Made by a program: the position numbers and the translations under genes. The notes beneath the pieces were generated by a model. It saw only the letters and a program-made list of their open reading frames with translations, searched no databases and had not been told where the DNA came from. Of a stretch of DNA of 64,000 bases, positions 24,283 through 34,900 are shown one piece after another (the stretch's first letter is position 1; each line of letters begins with the position of its first letter). This stretch comes from Pelobates cultripes (Eukaryota > Chordata > Amphibia > Anura > Pelobatidae): NCBI GenBank assembly GCA_933207985.1, contig OW240915.1, forward strand, positions 260,074,529 through 260,138,528, in the 5' to 3' direction.

Positions 24283-24377
24283 GCAGATAAGACACAGGTT
24301 TGATAGAAAATAGACATCATTCTCGCAGAGGGTCGTAGAATGATGTCTATTTTCTTTCAAACCTGTGTCTTATCTGC
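24283..24377. repeat. Near-perfect 41-bp inverted repeat (hairpin)
   Basis: Arms 24283-24323 and 24337-24377 are reverse complements with one mismatch in 41 bases, around a 13-base loop (CGCAGAGGGTCGT). The arms start GCAGATAAGACACAGGTTTG. The very high match argues for recent origin or selection for the fold. No flanking TTAA or target duplication was found. Confidence 0.9.
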
Positions 24378-24471
24378 CTAGATTAGGTGTTTTTAAAAAA
24401 AACAAATAAAATCTGTCAACATTGAAGTTGCTGTTTAGTGGATAAGTGAGTGTGCTGGATCTTGTGTATTG

Positions 24472-24502
<31 letters not shown>

Positions 24503-24540
24503 AATAAAGAGAGAGCACTCAATGGATTTTCTCTATAATA

Positions 24541-24905
24541 TATGTAACTAGTGATGTCCCGAACGGTTCGCCAAACGGTTCGCCGAAAGGTTTGCCGCGG
24601 ACAGCGAACATAAACATAAACTTTGACCCTGTACCTCACAGTCAGCAGACACATTCCAGCCAATCAGCAGCAGACCCTCCCTCCCAGACCCTCCCACCTC
24701 CTGGACAGCTCACTAAGAATGCAGCTTCACAATGAATGTAAAATGGATGCTGTCCAGGAGGTGGGAGGGTCTTGGAGGGAGGGTCTGCTGCTGATTGGCT
24801 GGAATGTGTCTGCTGACTGTGAGGTACAGAGTCAAAGTTTATGTTTATGTTCGCCTTCCGTGGCGAACCATTCGGCGAACCGTTCGGGACATCACTATAT
24901 GTAAC
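24541..24905. mobile_element. Complete fold-back hAT-like MITE with 8-bp duplications
   Basis: The element proper is 24549-24897 (349 bases). The termini are perfect 24-base inverted repeats beginning TAGTGATGTCCCGAAC. It is flanked by identical TATGTAAC at 24541-24548 and 24898-24905, and an 8-bp duplication points to hAT. The interior is also palindromic (CAGACCCTCCCTCCCAGACC answered by GGTCTTGGAGGGAGGGTCTG). It is non-coding, related to the truncated copy at 1-243, and inserted inside the solo LTR described next. Confidence 0.93.
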
Positions 24906-25967
24906 AGATCCCCTCTGTGTTCGTTCGAGGGATCTGTACTTTATGTGAACTGCTCATTCGTATGAGCTGACTGCCATAGACTACAATACAATCTGTTCAA
25001 AAGTCCGGAATAATCTACCGAACGTTCCGACCACCCTGATGATAAGTGTGTTCCCCATTAATGTTTGCAACAATGTTGCCTTTTCGTAATTAGCACTCAA
25101 TTCCGCATATGCTTTGTTCTCTGGGTGGCCGCCATTTTGGGAGACGAACACGTGGCGGCGGCCATCTTAATCTCCCGAACAGCGGTGTTTGGTCGTCGAG
25201 TGTCTGGAACTCAAATCGGACACTCGACCAAGCAAACACCACTGAAACCTCCAGAGTGCCAGAACCAATGGAAGGAAATTACCGAACGAGCCGCCGTTCA
25301 GTAGAAAGACTGAGCTAAACATGGGAATTGTAATGAACACAAGGATATCCACGGATGGCAAGCCGTTCGGGACTTTGTATTCCACGAACAGAGACCGACC
25401 GCAATGCCAAAACTTATGAAACTGTTTTCTGCTACTGTTGCCTGTGCGGTCGGTCAAAACTTTAAGTCCCTGTAACTCCCGAACCCCTGGTCTGATCTGG
25501 GTGATTTTTTAAAAATGTTGTTCACCCAGATCGGGGCTTTTAGGGGATACCAGTGTTAGGGGTGTACCCCATATATTTGGGGTACATCCAGAAACTTGAG
25601 AAAACTGTGTACTTTTAAATTGGGTTAACTGTTTATCTAAGAAGAGGGGATATGTAGGATGTACCTTATCGTTGATTGGTTACTGTATAATTGCTTGTGG
25701 GTGTCTCCCTTGCATGGGAGCACTGCATAAAAGGAGAGTACCTGCCATTCAAAATCAGTTCTTCTTCACCCTTCAATACATAGCTGTGTCTCGTTATTGA
25801 AAGGGAATTTGCAGCATAATCACCAGCTTTTTTCAGAGCTCTGCCCCTCTACTGCTCCAAGGATTCAGCTGATGGGAGTTCGCCTCTTCATCTCAGCTTT
25901 GCACCTGACCCGGAGAAAGGACGTCTCCAACGGCAAATACCCCTCTCCACTCTGGGTAGCCGTTACA
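24543..25967 (+). mobile_element. Solo LTR (Gypsy-like) interrupted by the hAT MITE
   Basis: The LTR begins TGTAAC (24543-24548), is interrupted by the MITE, resumes as TGTAACAGATCCCC (24900) and ends GGGTAGCCGTTACA (25967). That gives about 1068 bases without the insert, with TGTAAC/GTTACA termini. ATATA flanks both outer ends (24538-24542 and 25968-25972), a 5-bp duplication, although the surroundings are TA-rich. A TATA-like GCATAAAAGG lies near 25724. Segments GGATATGTAGGATGTACC, GATTGGTTAC and GTCTCGTTATTGAAAGG parallel the LTRs at 53916 and 56605, so it belongs to a related family. No internal region follows, so it is a solo LTR. Confidence 0.8.
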
Positions 25968-25972
25968 ATATA

Positions 25973-26945
25973 TATATATATTGTATACAAAAAAATTATA
26001 ATAGCTGCATATTGTTATGTCTTAACGTTATATGCGTTTTATTTAAATGCTGGTATTTAATTTTTCCATATAATGTATTTAAGATGATATAATTATACGC
26101 ATGCCATAAAATGAACCAGACATAATTACTAAAATATTTTCTTAATTAATATAGTGTATATGCAAACAGTATGTTATATTTCAATAAAATAACAATAAAA
26201 AATTATTATTGTTGATATGTTTATTTTTATTACATTATATGTATATATATTTTTAAAAACTCAATAAAAATATTTGGAAAAAAATTATTTTTATGAGATA
26301 ATAGTAAAGATAACGTAAAGGGACACTCTATTTCCCGAGTAAAACAAAATGTTCACTGTTTCACAGATATTCCGCCAATGAAAACTTGCATGCAATTAAT
26401 TATACATATTTTTCTTTTGGTTTTATCTAAAGATAGCTTGTAAAAGCTACAGATCACTTTTTAGTATATGCACAGAAATCTGGGAGAGCTAAAAAGTTTT
26501 CCAAATGTAACTTTTCCTTTTAAATTGTAATATCTTCTTAAACATAGTATAAAACATTAACATAGAAGCAAAAATAACATTTTGAACATGTACTGTTTTT
26601 GTGACAAAAAGTAGATACCTGCTAAGATGTGTACCATTATCTGGCTAAAACCAGACATTATTATTTGTTTTATTCCGCAGTGCTTTACAATACTAAAAAG
26701 GGGGAAATTTAACAATGAGACAATAACAAAATGCCAGTTGTACTCTATAGTCAATTTTACACATGCATAGTTCTAGGTGTGGATAGATTGACGGTGAAAC
26801 TTAAGGGTACCATAGAGAGATGTACACAAACATGGACACCCTGGCTTGAATTTATTTCCAGAGAAAGTTCAATGTCTTAGACATGACTAACTTGATAGGA
26901 GAGTCTCAGTTGCTCTGACCTAATGTTGATTGACTGAAATAAGGA
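25973..26945. other. AT-rich, no gene
   Basis: A TA microsatellite at 25968-25982, then AT-rich sequence. At about 26305-26340, AACGTAAAGGGACACTCTATTTCCC looks like one decayed end of a TTAA-type MITE. At 26655-26700, TTATTATTTGTTTTATTCCGCAGTGCTTTACAATAC matches the (TTA)n-adjacent repeat tail seen at 33745-33795 and 31680-31735. Confidence 0.35.
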
Positions 26946-26949
26946 TACT

Positions 26950-27090
26950 CTCCGAAGATTTTATGGAGAGAGTTTATAAGTAGTATTCCCAGAGATTTTA
27001 TATGGATTGGTCCCAGAGATTTTATAGGGAATGTACCCAAAGATTTTATAGGGAATGTACCCAGATGATTTTATAGGGAGTGTTCCTGGC
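26950..27090. repeat. Short tandem repeat, ~27-bp unit, 5 copies
   Basis: GATTTTATAGGGAATGTACCCA-type units repeat five times with drift (GATTTTATGGAGAGAG, GATTTTATATGGATTGG, two GATTTTATAGGGAATGTACCC, GATTTTATAGGGAGTGTTCC). Confidence 0.8.
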
Positions 27091-27359
27091 AGCCTGGGCA
27101 CGGATTAATAATGGTCACCTGGCCCTACAAAGGGGCTATGAGGTGGAGTAGAGGTCTGTCAATCTATAGGGTTTTTTTTGGAACCCCCCCCCCCACACAC
27201 TTTTTTTATCTTCTTTCTTCCCCTTCTTCCCTCATCCCCATCTCTATTCATCCTTTTTTAAGTCCAGAATCCTCCTCAGCGTGTGATTAGTTTGGTGTAT
27301 GGAGTCTTCGTCCCATGTCGTATCTTTGTTACAATGCAATTGATGCTGGAAACTGTTGC

Positions 27360-27801
27360 TTCTGTCACATTTATATGTTGCCCCCTGCCTGCTGACATCA
27401 GCAGAAGTGGTGGCCTGATCCAATCACAGTGCTTCCCCATAGGATTGGCTGAGACTAACAAGGAGGCTGATTAGGGGCAGAGCCAGCATGATTCAAACAC
27501 AGCCCTGGCCAATCAGCATCTCCTCATAGAGATGAATTGAATCAATTAATCTCTATGAGAAAAGTTCAGTGTCTGCATGCAGAGGGAGGAGATACTGAAT
27601 GTTTGTAAGCATTTTAGGCAGCCATGACCCAGGAAGGATCTCTAACAGCCATCTGATGAGTGGCCAGTGAAGTTATCAGTAGGCTGTAATGTAAACACTG
27701 CATTTTCTCTGAAAAGCAAAAAAGCCTGAAGCTAATGATTCTACTCACCAGAACAAATTCAATAAGCTGTAGTTGTACTGGTGACTATAGTGTCCCTTTA
27801 A
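27360..27801. mobile_element. TTAA-type MITE remnant, family 5 relative
   Basis: The right end is GGTGACTATAGTGTCCCTTTAA with TTAA at 27798-27801. The left terminus is not clear. The interior segment CAGCATCTCCTCATAGAGATG...AGTTCAGTGTCTGCATGCAGAG matches 48612-48690 of the copy starting at 48300. Confidence 0.6.
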
Positions 27802-28000
27802 ATCTAAATAGAGAATGTCAAAAAAAGAGGTGTGGATTTCTAAATTTAGTTTTAGATTTCACACCTTACCGATACATATCTGTTAAATATCAGGGATATG
27901 TAAACATAGGTTTCCCTGACAATGCTGGCCTACATGACAGCACCATACATTGATACAGCTAATTTTAGGGCCGTTTACATAAAAAAACTACTGCAGTTTA

Positions 28001-28443
28001 TTAAAGGACCACTATAGTGCCAGGAAATAGTGCCCTGAGGGTGCCCGGCTCTGGAAGGGGGAAAGGGGTAAAAACTTACCTTTTTCCAGTGCTGGGCGGG
28101 GAGCTCTCTGCCTCCTCCTCCGATCCGCCCCGTCGGCTGAATGCGCACGCGCGGCAAGAGCTGCAGCGCATTCAGCCGGTCGCATAGGAAAGCATTTATA
28201 ATGCTTTCCTATGGACGCTTGCGTGCTCTCACTGTGATTTTCACAGTGAGAAGCACGCAAGCGCCTCTAGCGGCTGTCAATGAGACAGCCGCTAGAGGAA
28301 TTGGAGGAAGGATTAACCCATTTGTAAACATAGCAGTTTCTCTGAAACTGCTATGTTTATAAAAAAATGGGTTAACCCTAGAAGGACCTGGCACCCAGAC
28401 CACTTCATTAAGCTGAAGTGGTCTGGGTGCCTAGAGTGGTCCA
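28001..28443. mobile_element. TTAA-type MITE with four successive hairpins (family 4)
   Basis: It starts TTAAAGGACCACTATAGTGCC and ends GGTGCCTAGAGTGGTCC (the terminal TTAA is lost and the last 17 bases are duplicated). Inside are four near-perfect hairpins: 28183-28213 (13-bp stem), 28217-28262 (~21-bp stem), 28264-28298 (15-bp stem) and 28314-28374 (~27-bp stem). The family relative is 37261-37796. Non-coding. Confidence 0.75.
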
Positions 28444-28928
28444 AGAGTGCCTAGAGTGGTCCAAGAAGACATTGTCACATGAAACGTGTGGCTTACAATT
28501 AGCTTTTTCAAGTATCGTTGGTCAGTTTTTATTTTATATGGTTATTTAGTTCATTAACACATGCAAATTAAAAATACTATATGGTGATTGCGATTTAATT
28601 AATGATTAAGATCTTAAATTATGTTCCATATTATTAAAGTTATATAGGCAAATTGCACTTCTGTCTTACTAATAAACACTTCCAATTCAGGCAAATTAGC
28701 ATGCAGGCTCATTTACAGCAATTATATAAATAAATTAACACTGGCAGGCTTATTAAAGCCACACATCACAAAACAGCTAAAAATGTGTAAATATTTTATG
28801 ATTATAATAAATAAAAATGATTGTTAGGAAATTGCATGCTTTTATTGTACGGATGTAGAAAACTCTGTGCGACAAGTTCAAATGTTGCTGTTGACTATTA
28901 CCAATTAACTAAAACCTTGTTCTTTGAT

Positions 28929-29112
28929 TTAAAGGAACACTATAGCATTAGGGATACAAACCTGTATTCCTGACACTATATTCCTTGTACCTGATTAGAT
29001 TCAGGGTCACTACTTTTGCTGTGTAAAAACCTGTATGAAAAGTTTCTTACTTACCCATTTCCACTGCTGAGCCTTCCTTGTTGCTGTCGTTTGTTCCCCT
29101 TTGTGTGACATC
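28929..29112. mobile_element. Left end of a TTAA-type MITE, truncated
   Basis: TTAAAGGAACACTATAGCATTAGGGATACAAACCTGTATTCC matches the left ends at 21680 and 48300. Similarity runs to about 29110, where another repeat type begins. No matching right end was found with confidence (TTTAAAGG at 29706 is a weak candidate). Confidence 0.55.
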
Positions 29113-29430
29113 ATCTAGCCACCTGTACTGGTATGAATTGGTATCAGGATCTTGAAGAAGACCCTGTGAGGGTCGAAACGTCGATTGCTTAAGATTTGCA
29201 CATGTAATTTGCACTAAAGAATAAATTAGATTTTGGATGAAGACCTGTGAGTGCTCCTTATATATTGATTTTTGCTATATGGTAAACGCTGAGGATTGCA
29301 CCCTGGCAAAGATTAATCATTTTTTGGAAACAGTAAGGGTGAGTGCCAAGGTCTCCTCTTTTTTATATATATATATCATTGTTATAAAGGGGAAATTACA
29401 CAAGGATAACAAATTTTGACAGGAGCCATA
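29113..29430. repeat. CGAAACG-type dispersed repeat
   Basis: TTGAAGAAGACCCTGTGAGGGTCGAAACGTCG is followed by AGAATAAATTAGATTTTGGA about 50 bases later, then CTTATATATTGATTTTTGCTATATGG. It has the same plan as 11690-11960. ACCCTGTGAGGGT is a short hairpin directly before CGAAACG. The family was not identified. Confidence 0.5.
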
Positions 29431-31443
29431 GATTGTTGAGGACACTGCTCAAATGACCTTACACTGTAGCGGAGGTGAGTGTAGAAACACAATATGAAAT
29501 GCAGCATGTTTGGACGTATTGGGATTTACATGGTAAATCGGCATGTTGTGCCAATCATATCTGCTCTAGGAGCAGCATTTGATTGGGTACCAAGTCTGAC
29601 TCCATTGTCAACGAGCTAACACCTTAAGTGGCTGTTAGGAAGACAGCCAGTAGAGGTGTGTTTACCCTGAAAGTGCACCCTGACCGCTTCATTGAGATGA
29701 TGGCTCTTTAAAGGATTGAAGACTATGGGAGTGTCTGATGGGAGCAGACAGCTGTTCCATAAGAATGGTGCAGCCTCTGAGAAGTCCTGTAAATGTGAGT
29801 TAGCAGTACGGGTAAGAGCAGCAGACAGGAGAAGATCACCAGCAGATGGGAGCGATTGAGAAGAGGTTATGAATTAGTGCAGATTCCAGTTTGCCACTGG
29901 TGGCATTTTACATGCAGGTATACACGGTTTTCAATTACCATATTGCATATTTAAATCCTGTATTTCCAGTTATTTCTAATTCTAATTTTCACCTCAATAT
30001 TGTTTCAGGATTCCTGTCACTATTATGATTCTTACGATTGTTATTATTATTTTCATTTAACATTTTCTGCAGCACTGTACCATTCTACAATAGGGATATT
30101 TAAGTCCAAGTAATTCACAGGAAAAACTAACGTTAACAGACATAGGTGAAGAAGACCCTGCTCAAATGAGGAGACATTTAAAAAACATTTATGGTCATTT
30201 GAAAACATATTTAAAACTAACAAAGGCAAAACAAACAAAAACAACTGTAGTTTGTCATGTTGGTGATTTGTGTTGTCATGTCACTGTTTAGTGAGTAGAC
30301 CCCTAAATGTCTTTTCTATCTGCACTTTATGTGCTACAACACTGCTCGTATCGATAGTGATAACACAGATCTGAGATGCCAAAAATTAAGATGAACCGTA
30401 AAGGTACAGTGGTGACATCTAATTAGGATTGACTGTTCTGCCATGTTTTCCTTTGACTGATGTCATTCCATTCAGATTGATTCGCTGGCAATGAAGCCGG
30501 CATGTTGGTGATATTGAAGTTATGTTCCATGCTTCGGGGAGTGTCATGTAGGGTGAGGGTAGGAAGTAAGAGGGAACCTGCTGGCAAGAAGGTAAGTTGT
30601 TAACAGCTATGTAAGCAATAACGTATAGTAATTGTTGTCATAAATAATATATTAATTGCTTGATTTTATGTTATCACATAATGTGATCCTACCATGATGT
30701 GTTCTCTAAATGTAAAAAAACCCAATATGAGACAGTTACACAATACTAAGCCATGAGGCTGATTTTGAGGCTAAATAAAGAATTCGTGCCCGAGATGCAA
30801 TAATTGGAGTGACTTTAGAAAAATACCTGCATCAATTTCAAATTCCTGTTAATCAATGGACGAATGAATTGATTCGCTATGGATTGCCTAAAAAATCAAT
30901 TTGTTCTTCCAGCGATTAACAGGCATTTGATTAGTTCAATAAAGCTGAAAGGGATTTGCACACAAGTCTAAAATACTACCCTATGTGATGAGTTTTTTTT
31001 CTGGGATCATTACTGGCGCCAGTGCATTTTAATAAATTAAATATTAATTTTGCAAATCGACCCAACCTATTATTAAAAAATAATAAAAAATAACACATCC
31101 AATATGGGGGCAGTTGTTGAAGGCGTTTTGGCCGCTTTAAGTCTTTTTCAGATTTTCTTTTAGAGCAGCCCATTAGCGCACTTAAAACTTACACTTGCCA
31201 ATATATGAAGATTTATGTAAGTAGTCAAAGAGATATTAGTGGTGTAGAAAGGCACTGGTGAATGCGATAATGGCTAATCAGCATGCTAACTGATGACACA
31301 TAGCTAGCAGGACGCTTATATCACAGATGTGTTAGAAATGACTTGTTAATGGAGATAAAAAGCTTATTGACTTACAAAGTTATTGTAGTGATTTAAACTG
31401 TGAATCAAAAAAAATTAAGCCAAAATAAATAAAATTAATATAT
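29431..31443. other. No gene recognised
   Basis: AT-rich sequence, frames short and featureless. At 30040-30100, TTATTATTATTTTCATTTAACATTTTCTGCAGCACTGTACC is another copy of the (TTA)n / CAGCACT repeat tail. Confidence 0.35.
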
Positions 31444-31968
31444 TTAAGGGATACTGTAGGCACTAAAACCATATTATCTCATTGCATTGGTTATAGTACA
31501 TGGAGTCCCCTGGCACAGACCCTCTATTCAGTATTGAACCATTTTCAAGCAGTTTAACACTGAATGAGGGTTTCTGGCTTCACAGAGCTCCAGAGATTAC
31601 ACACTCCCTTGTAGCCATACTGATTTATACCTTGTAATTATCCTAGTTATAGTTAAATCCCCTCTTTCATAATATTTTAAAGCGCTATGGAATCTGTTGG
31701 CCGTATATAAATGTCAATAATAATAATACCTGCAATGGTACTATGATAGGCTGAATGCAGTCAGCTGACACTCTGAACAAATCAAAGCTGCCTATCACTG
31801 CTCAGACTAATACTTCATCATTAGCCTACGCAGCACAGAGGAAAGGGGCTGCTGCGGACTCTTATTTAGCATCAAACATTAAGAAAAGTTTAATGCTGAA
31901 TGGTAGGACAGACTCCATAACCACTTCAATGAGCTGAAGCAGTTATGGTGTCTACCGTGTCCCTTTAA
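31444..31968. mobile_element. TTAA-type MITE
   Basis: TTAAGGGATACTGTAGGCAC (TTAA at 31444-31447) is mirrored by GTGTCTACCGTGTCCCTTTAA (TTAA at 31965-31968). Length 525 bases. Inside it, 31670-31735 (AAAGCGCTATGGAATCTGTTGG...AATAATAATAAT) is a separate repeat tail with a (TAA)n tract, possibly a nested insertion. Confidence 0.75.
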
Positions 31969-34900
31969 TAAATAAGCTGGAGGCTTTTTCCAGTACAGCT
32001 TTGATCTCAATTTTGGATTTAAGTTTTAGATGGCCTGGCAAATTAAACCAAAAGTGTTAATGGGAGAAGGTCATATATGCTTCTATAAAAATTGAAAAAA
32101 ATTAGGACAGCATTTCCTTTTGAGCAGATTAGTCTAAGCCGGCAAAGGAAAGGTTTTTTTACAGTAAGAACAGTAAGGGTGTGGTGTTCTCTGCCTGAAC
32201 AGGTCTGTACAGATGTTTTAAAAAGCAACTACTTGCAAAAACATAATATACAGTGATATCATTGTAAATATGTGCGGTAACAGCTTCTTGATCCAAGGAG
32301 AGAGCTGACTGCCATACTGGGGTTAAGAAGAATGTTTTCCTAGTTTCTTGAAAAATTAGAAAGTACTTAAAATTGTTTGTTTTTGTTTACCATCTGTTGA
32401 ATCATTAGCAAAAACAGATGCAAGAAAGGCTGAGCTTGATGGACGCGTAATCCATGGACTCCCCCAAAGCAGTGTGATAAAGAAATTAGAATAGCGTTTC
32501 CAGTGATCCTGCAGAAAACAGGAGACCATTTGACCTTGCAAACAAATACCTTTCTGAGGTTAAAATGGCTTTTGTTTTGCCTTTGAACACATAGTAAGGT
32601 GCACATTTTTTTTAATAATTACCTCCAAACTGCCAGGGCATTTTCTGTCACATATAGGATGTACAATCGCTGGTGTGAAATCTGTAGATGGTATACCCAC
32701 CAGTTTGACAGGAAAGGGTGAAAGGGACAGCTGCTACATCTCAGTGTAGTGGTTATGCTGCCAAGATTCTGTTGGTGTATCTTTTTTTTTTGTTAAACTG
32801 TTTGGGAGCAGCTTGGCAAAAAAACACATCACCAAACACCAAGCCTCTCCTCCACTACACTGGTAATGCCGAATGTATACTTCTACATTATCAGTATTAA
32901 TTCCATCCAACCTAAACAGCCAGGAGAGCTGAGAGCACATGACTTTCAATAAGTCATTGGCATCCTTGTTTTATAAAAACATCCATAAATCCATTAATGA
33001 CTTATCACTCTTATCACAGGGAAGTAGTTAAGTTCATGCACCTTTATCATCTTTGAAAGTATCTGCAAATATGCACACTGAATTCAGGTCGATTCATTTT
33101 AAAATCCTGACAAGCTAAATAGTCTTAATTGGCACAGTTGAAATGTTTAAAATAAGTGCCAGCTCCCAGGGGGAATATTTGAAGTCAGCGAAACGTATGG
33201 TATTGCTAAGAGAATATGTGAACAGGGAGACGGTAAACAGTCTCAAGACGAGTCATGAGGCACGCCAACGAGTTATCATATGGAGAGTATATATAACCGG
33301 GTAGCTGAGGCGCAGAACATACTCCTTTGTCCTGCTGGGTCCAGAATGTGTCATTGTATATGGGTCATAGGAAACAGATTGTAAAATATGTAATGAGCCT
33401 AGATGTTAATGTACCTCATTATGTTAGGCATGATCAAAATACATTGGTATTTAAACATTTATACACACTGGACTACCAGCATTTACTCTTGTCAAACTTC
33501 AGTGCAGTCAGATAAGATGCTACAGAGACTGGAATTTACTCATGACAATGGCAATGGATATATATATGTATATATTTTTGGTTGTTTTATGGGTAAAAAA
33601 AAAACATCAAACCCCTTTATTCTTTAAATGTTTAACTCAAGCCTTAACCTATAACCTAAACTAAATGTTAAACCCAGATTGCTAGCCCTAACTCTGTACC
33701 AAACCTGACCCAACCCATATCTCTAAACCTTTCTGCTTAACTTTTATTATTGGCATTTATATAGTGCCAACTTTTTTCCACAGCACTTTACATTATTATA
33801 GAGAGAGGAAATTTAACAATAAGTGGGGCACTTACAAAATGATACAGGAGCAATGGGTAGACGAGGACGAGCTTACAGTCTATAGCACTAATTGGTTAAT
33901 ACATTACAATCTAAACCCAATCCTAAACTCGAGAATTTGACATCATTAATTATCAAAATAATATTTCAAAATCGTTGACTCTTAACTGGGCCATGGGAGT
34001 GCAGTGGTGGCACTGCAGTGGTTATGGTGCTTAGAGTGCCCCTCTAAGAAAATCACTCAAACTTCCGACACATGGTTTATTATTTCCACATACCTATAAT
34101 GGCATTATCTGGCCATTACACACACTTCATCGCATATTCTACATTTTCTTTAGTGACATATTTTATTCAGGGTCTGCTCATAGATGTTTGCTGGATTTTC
34201 ATTAAAGTCAACTCTTCTGGGACTATGCTATTTGTGGAATGGAACAGAATGGGGAATCCAAATTCCATGAGCTCAAACGTGCACACAGGAATCATAAAGA
34301 ATCATGTTAAATGTTACACTTCCTTTATTTGCTGGCCTTTTTAAATTTGAGTACATAACATCCATTTGCAAAGTGTTACACATAGTATTCTAAGATGGAT
34401 ACTTCAACTTGTTAGATAAGCTTTGCATGCCTTGACGGACAGGTAATCCAGGTGGAGCAAACCACCAAAAAAGTACACTTTGTGGATCGCTATAGCAAAA
34501 GTGGACTTACCCCTATACAGTATAGGGAAGTATATTAATACACAATTCCCCACAAGGGAAAAAATATACAATAGTGAAGTATATCGAGCACAATTGTTCT
34601 ACAAGCTTTGCATGCCTGTAGTAATTATCTATTGTATCAGACATATTTGCAAAATATTCAAATAGCTTCCTGCTTATTAGTTATTTTGCATAGCCTCTAT
34701 CCTTTAACTCATTAACTGTTTCTTTGCCAATATGCAAAAAAAAAAAAATAAACATGCCAACCAAAAGAAGAATACAGAACATCTTTAATACTTTATATTA
34801 TATTATAAAAATGATATTCAGCCATTCATTGACAAACATGGTGTGTTTCAACATCTGAATATACATTCTAAGAAAAATGAATTTTAGTAATTCTCCTAAT

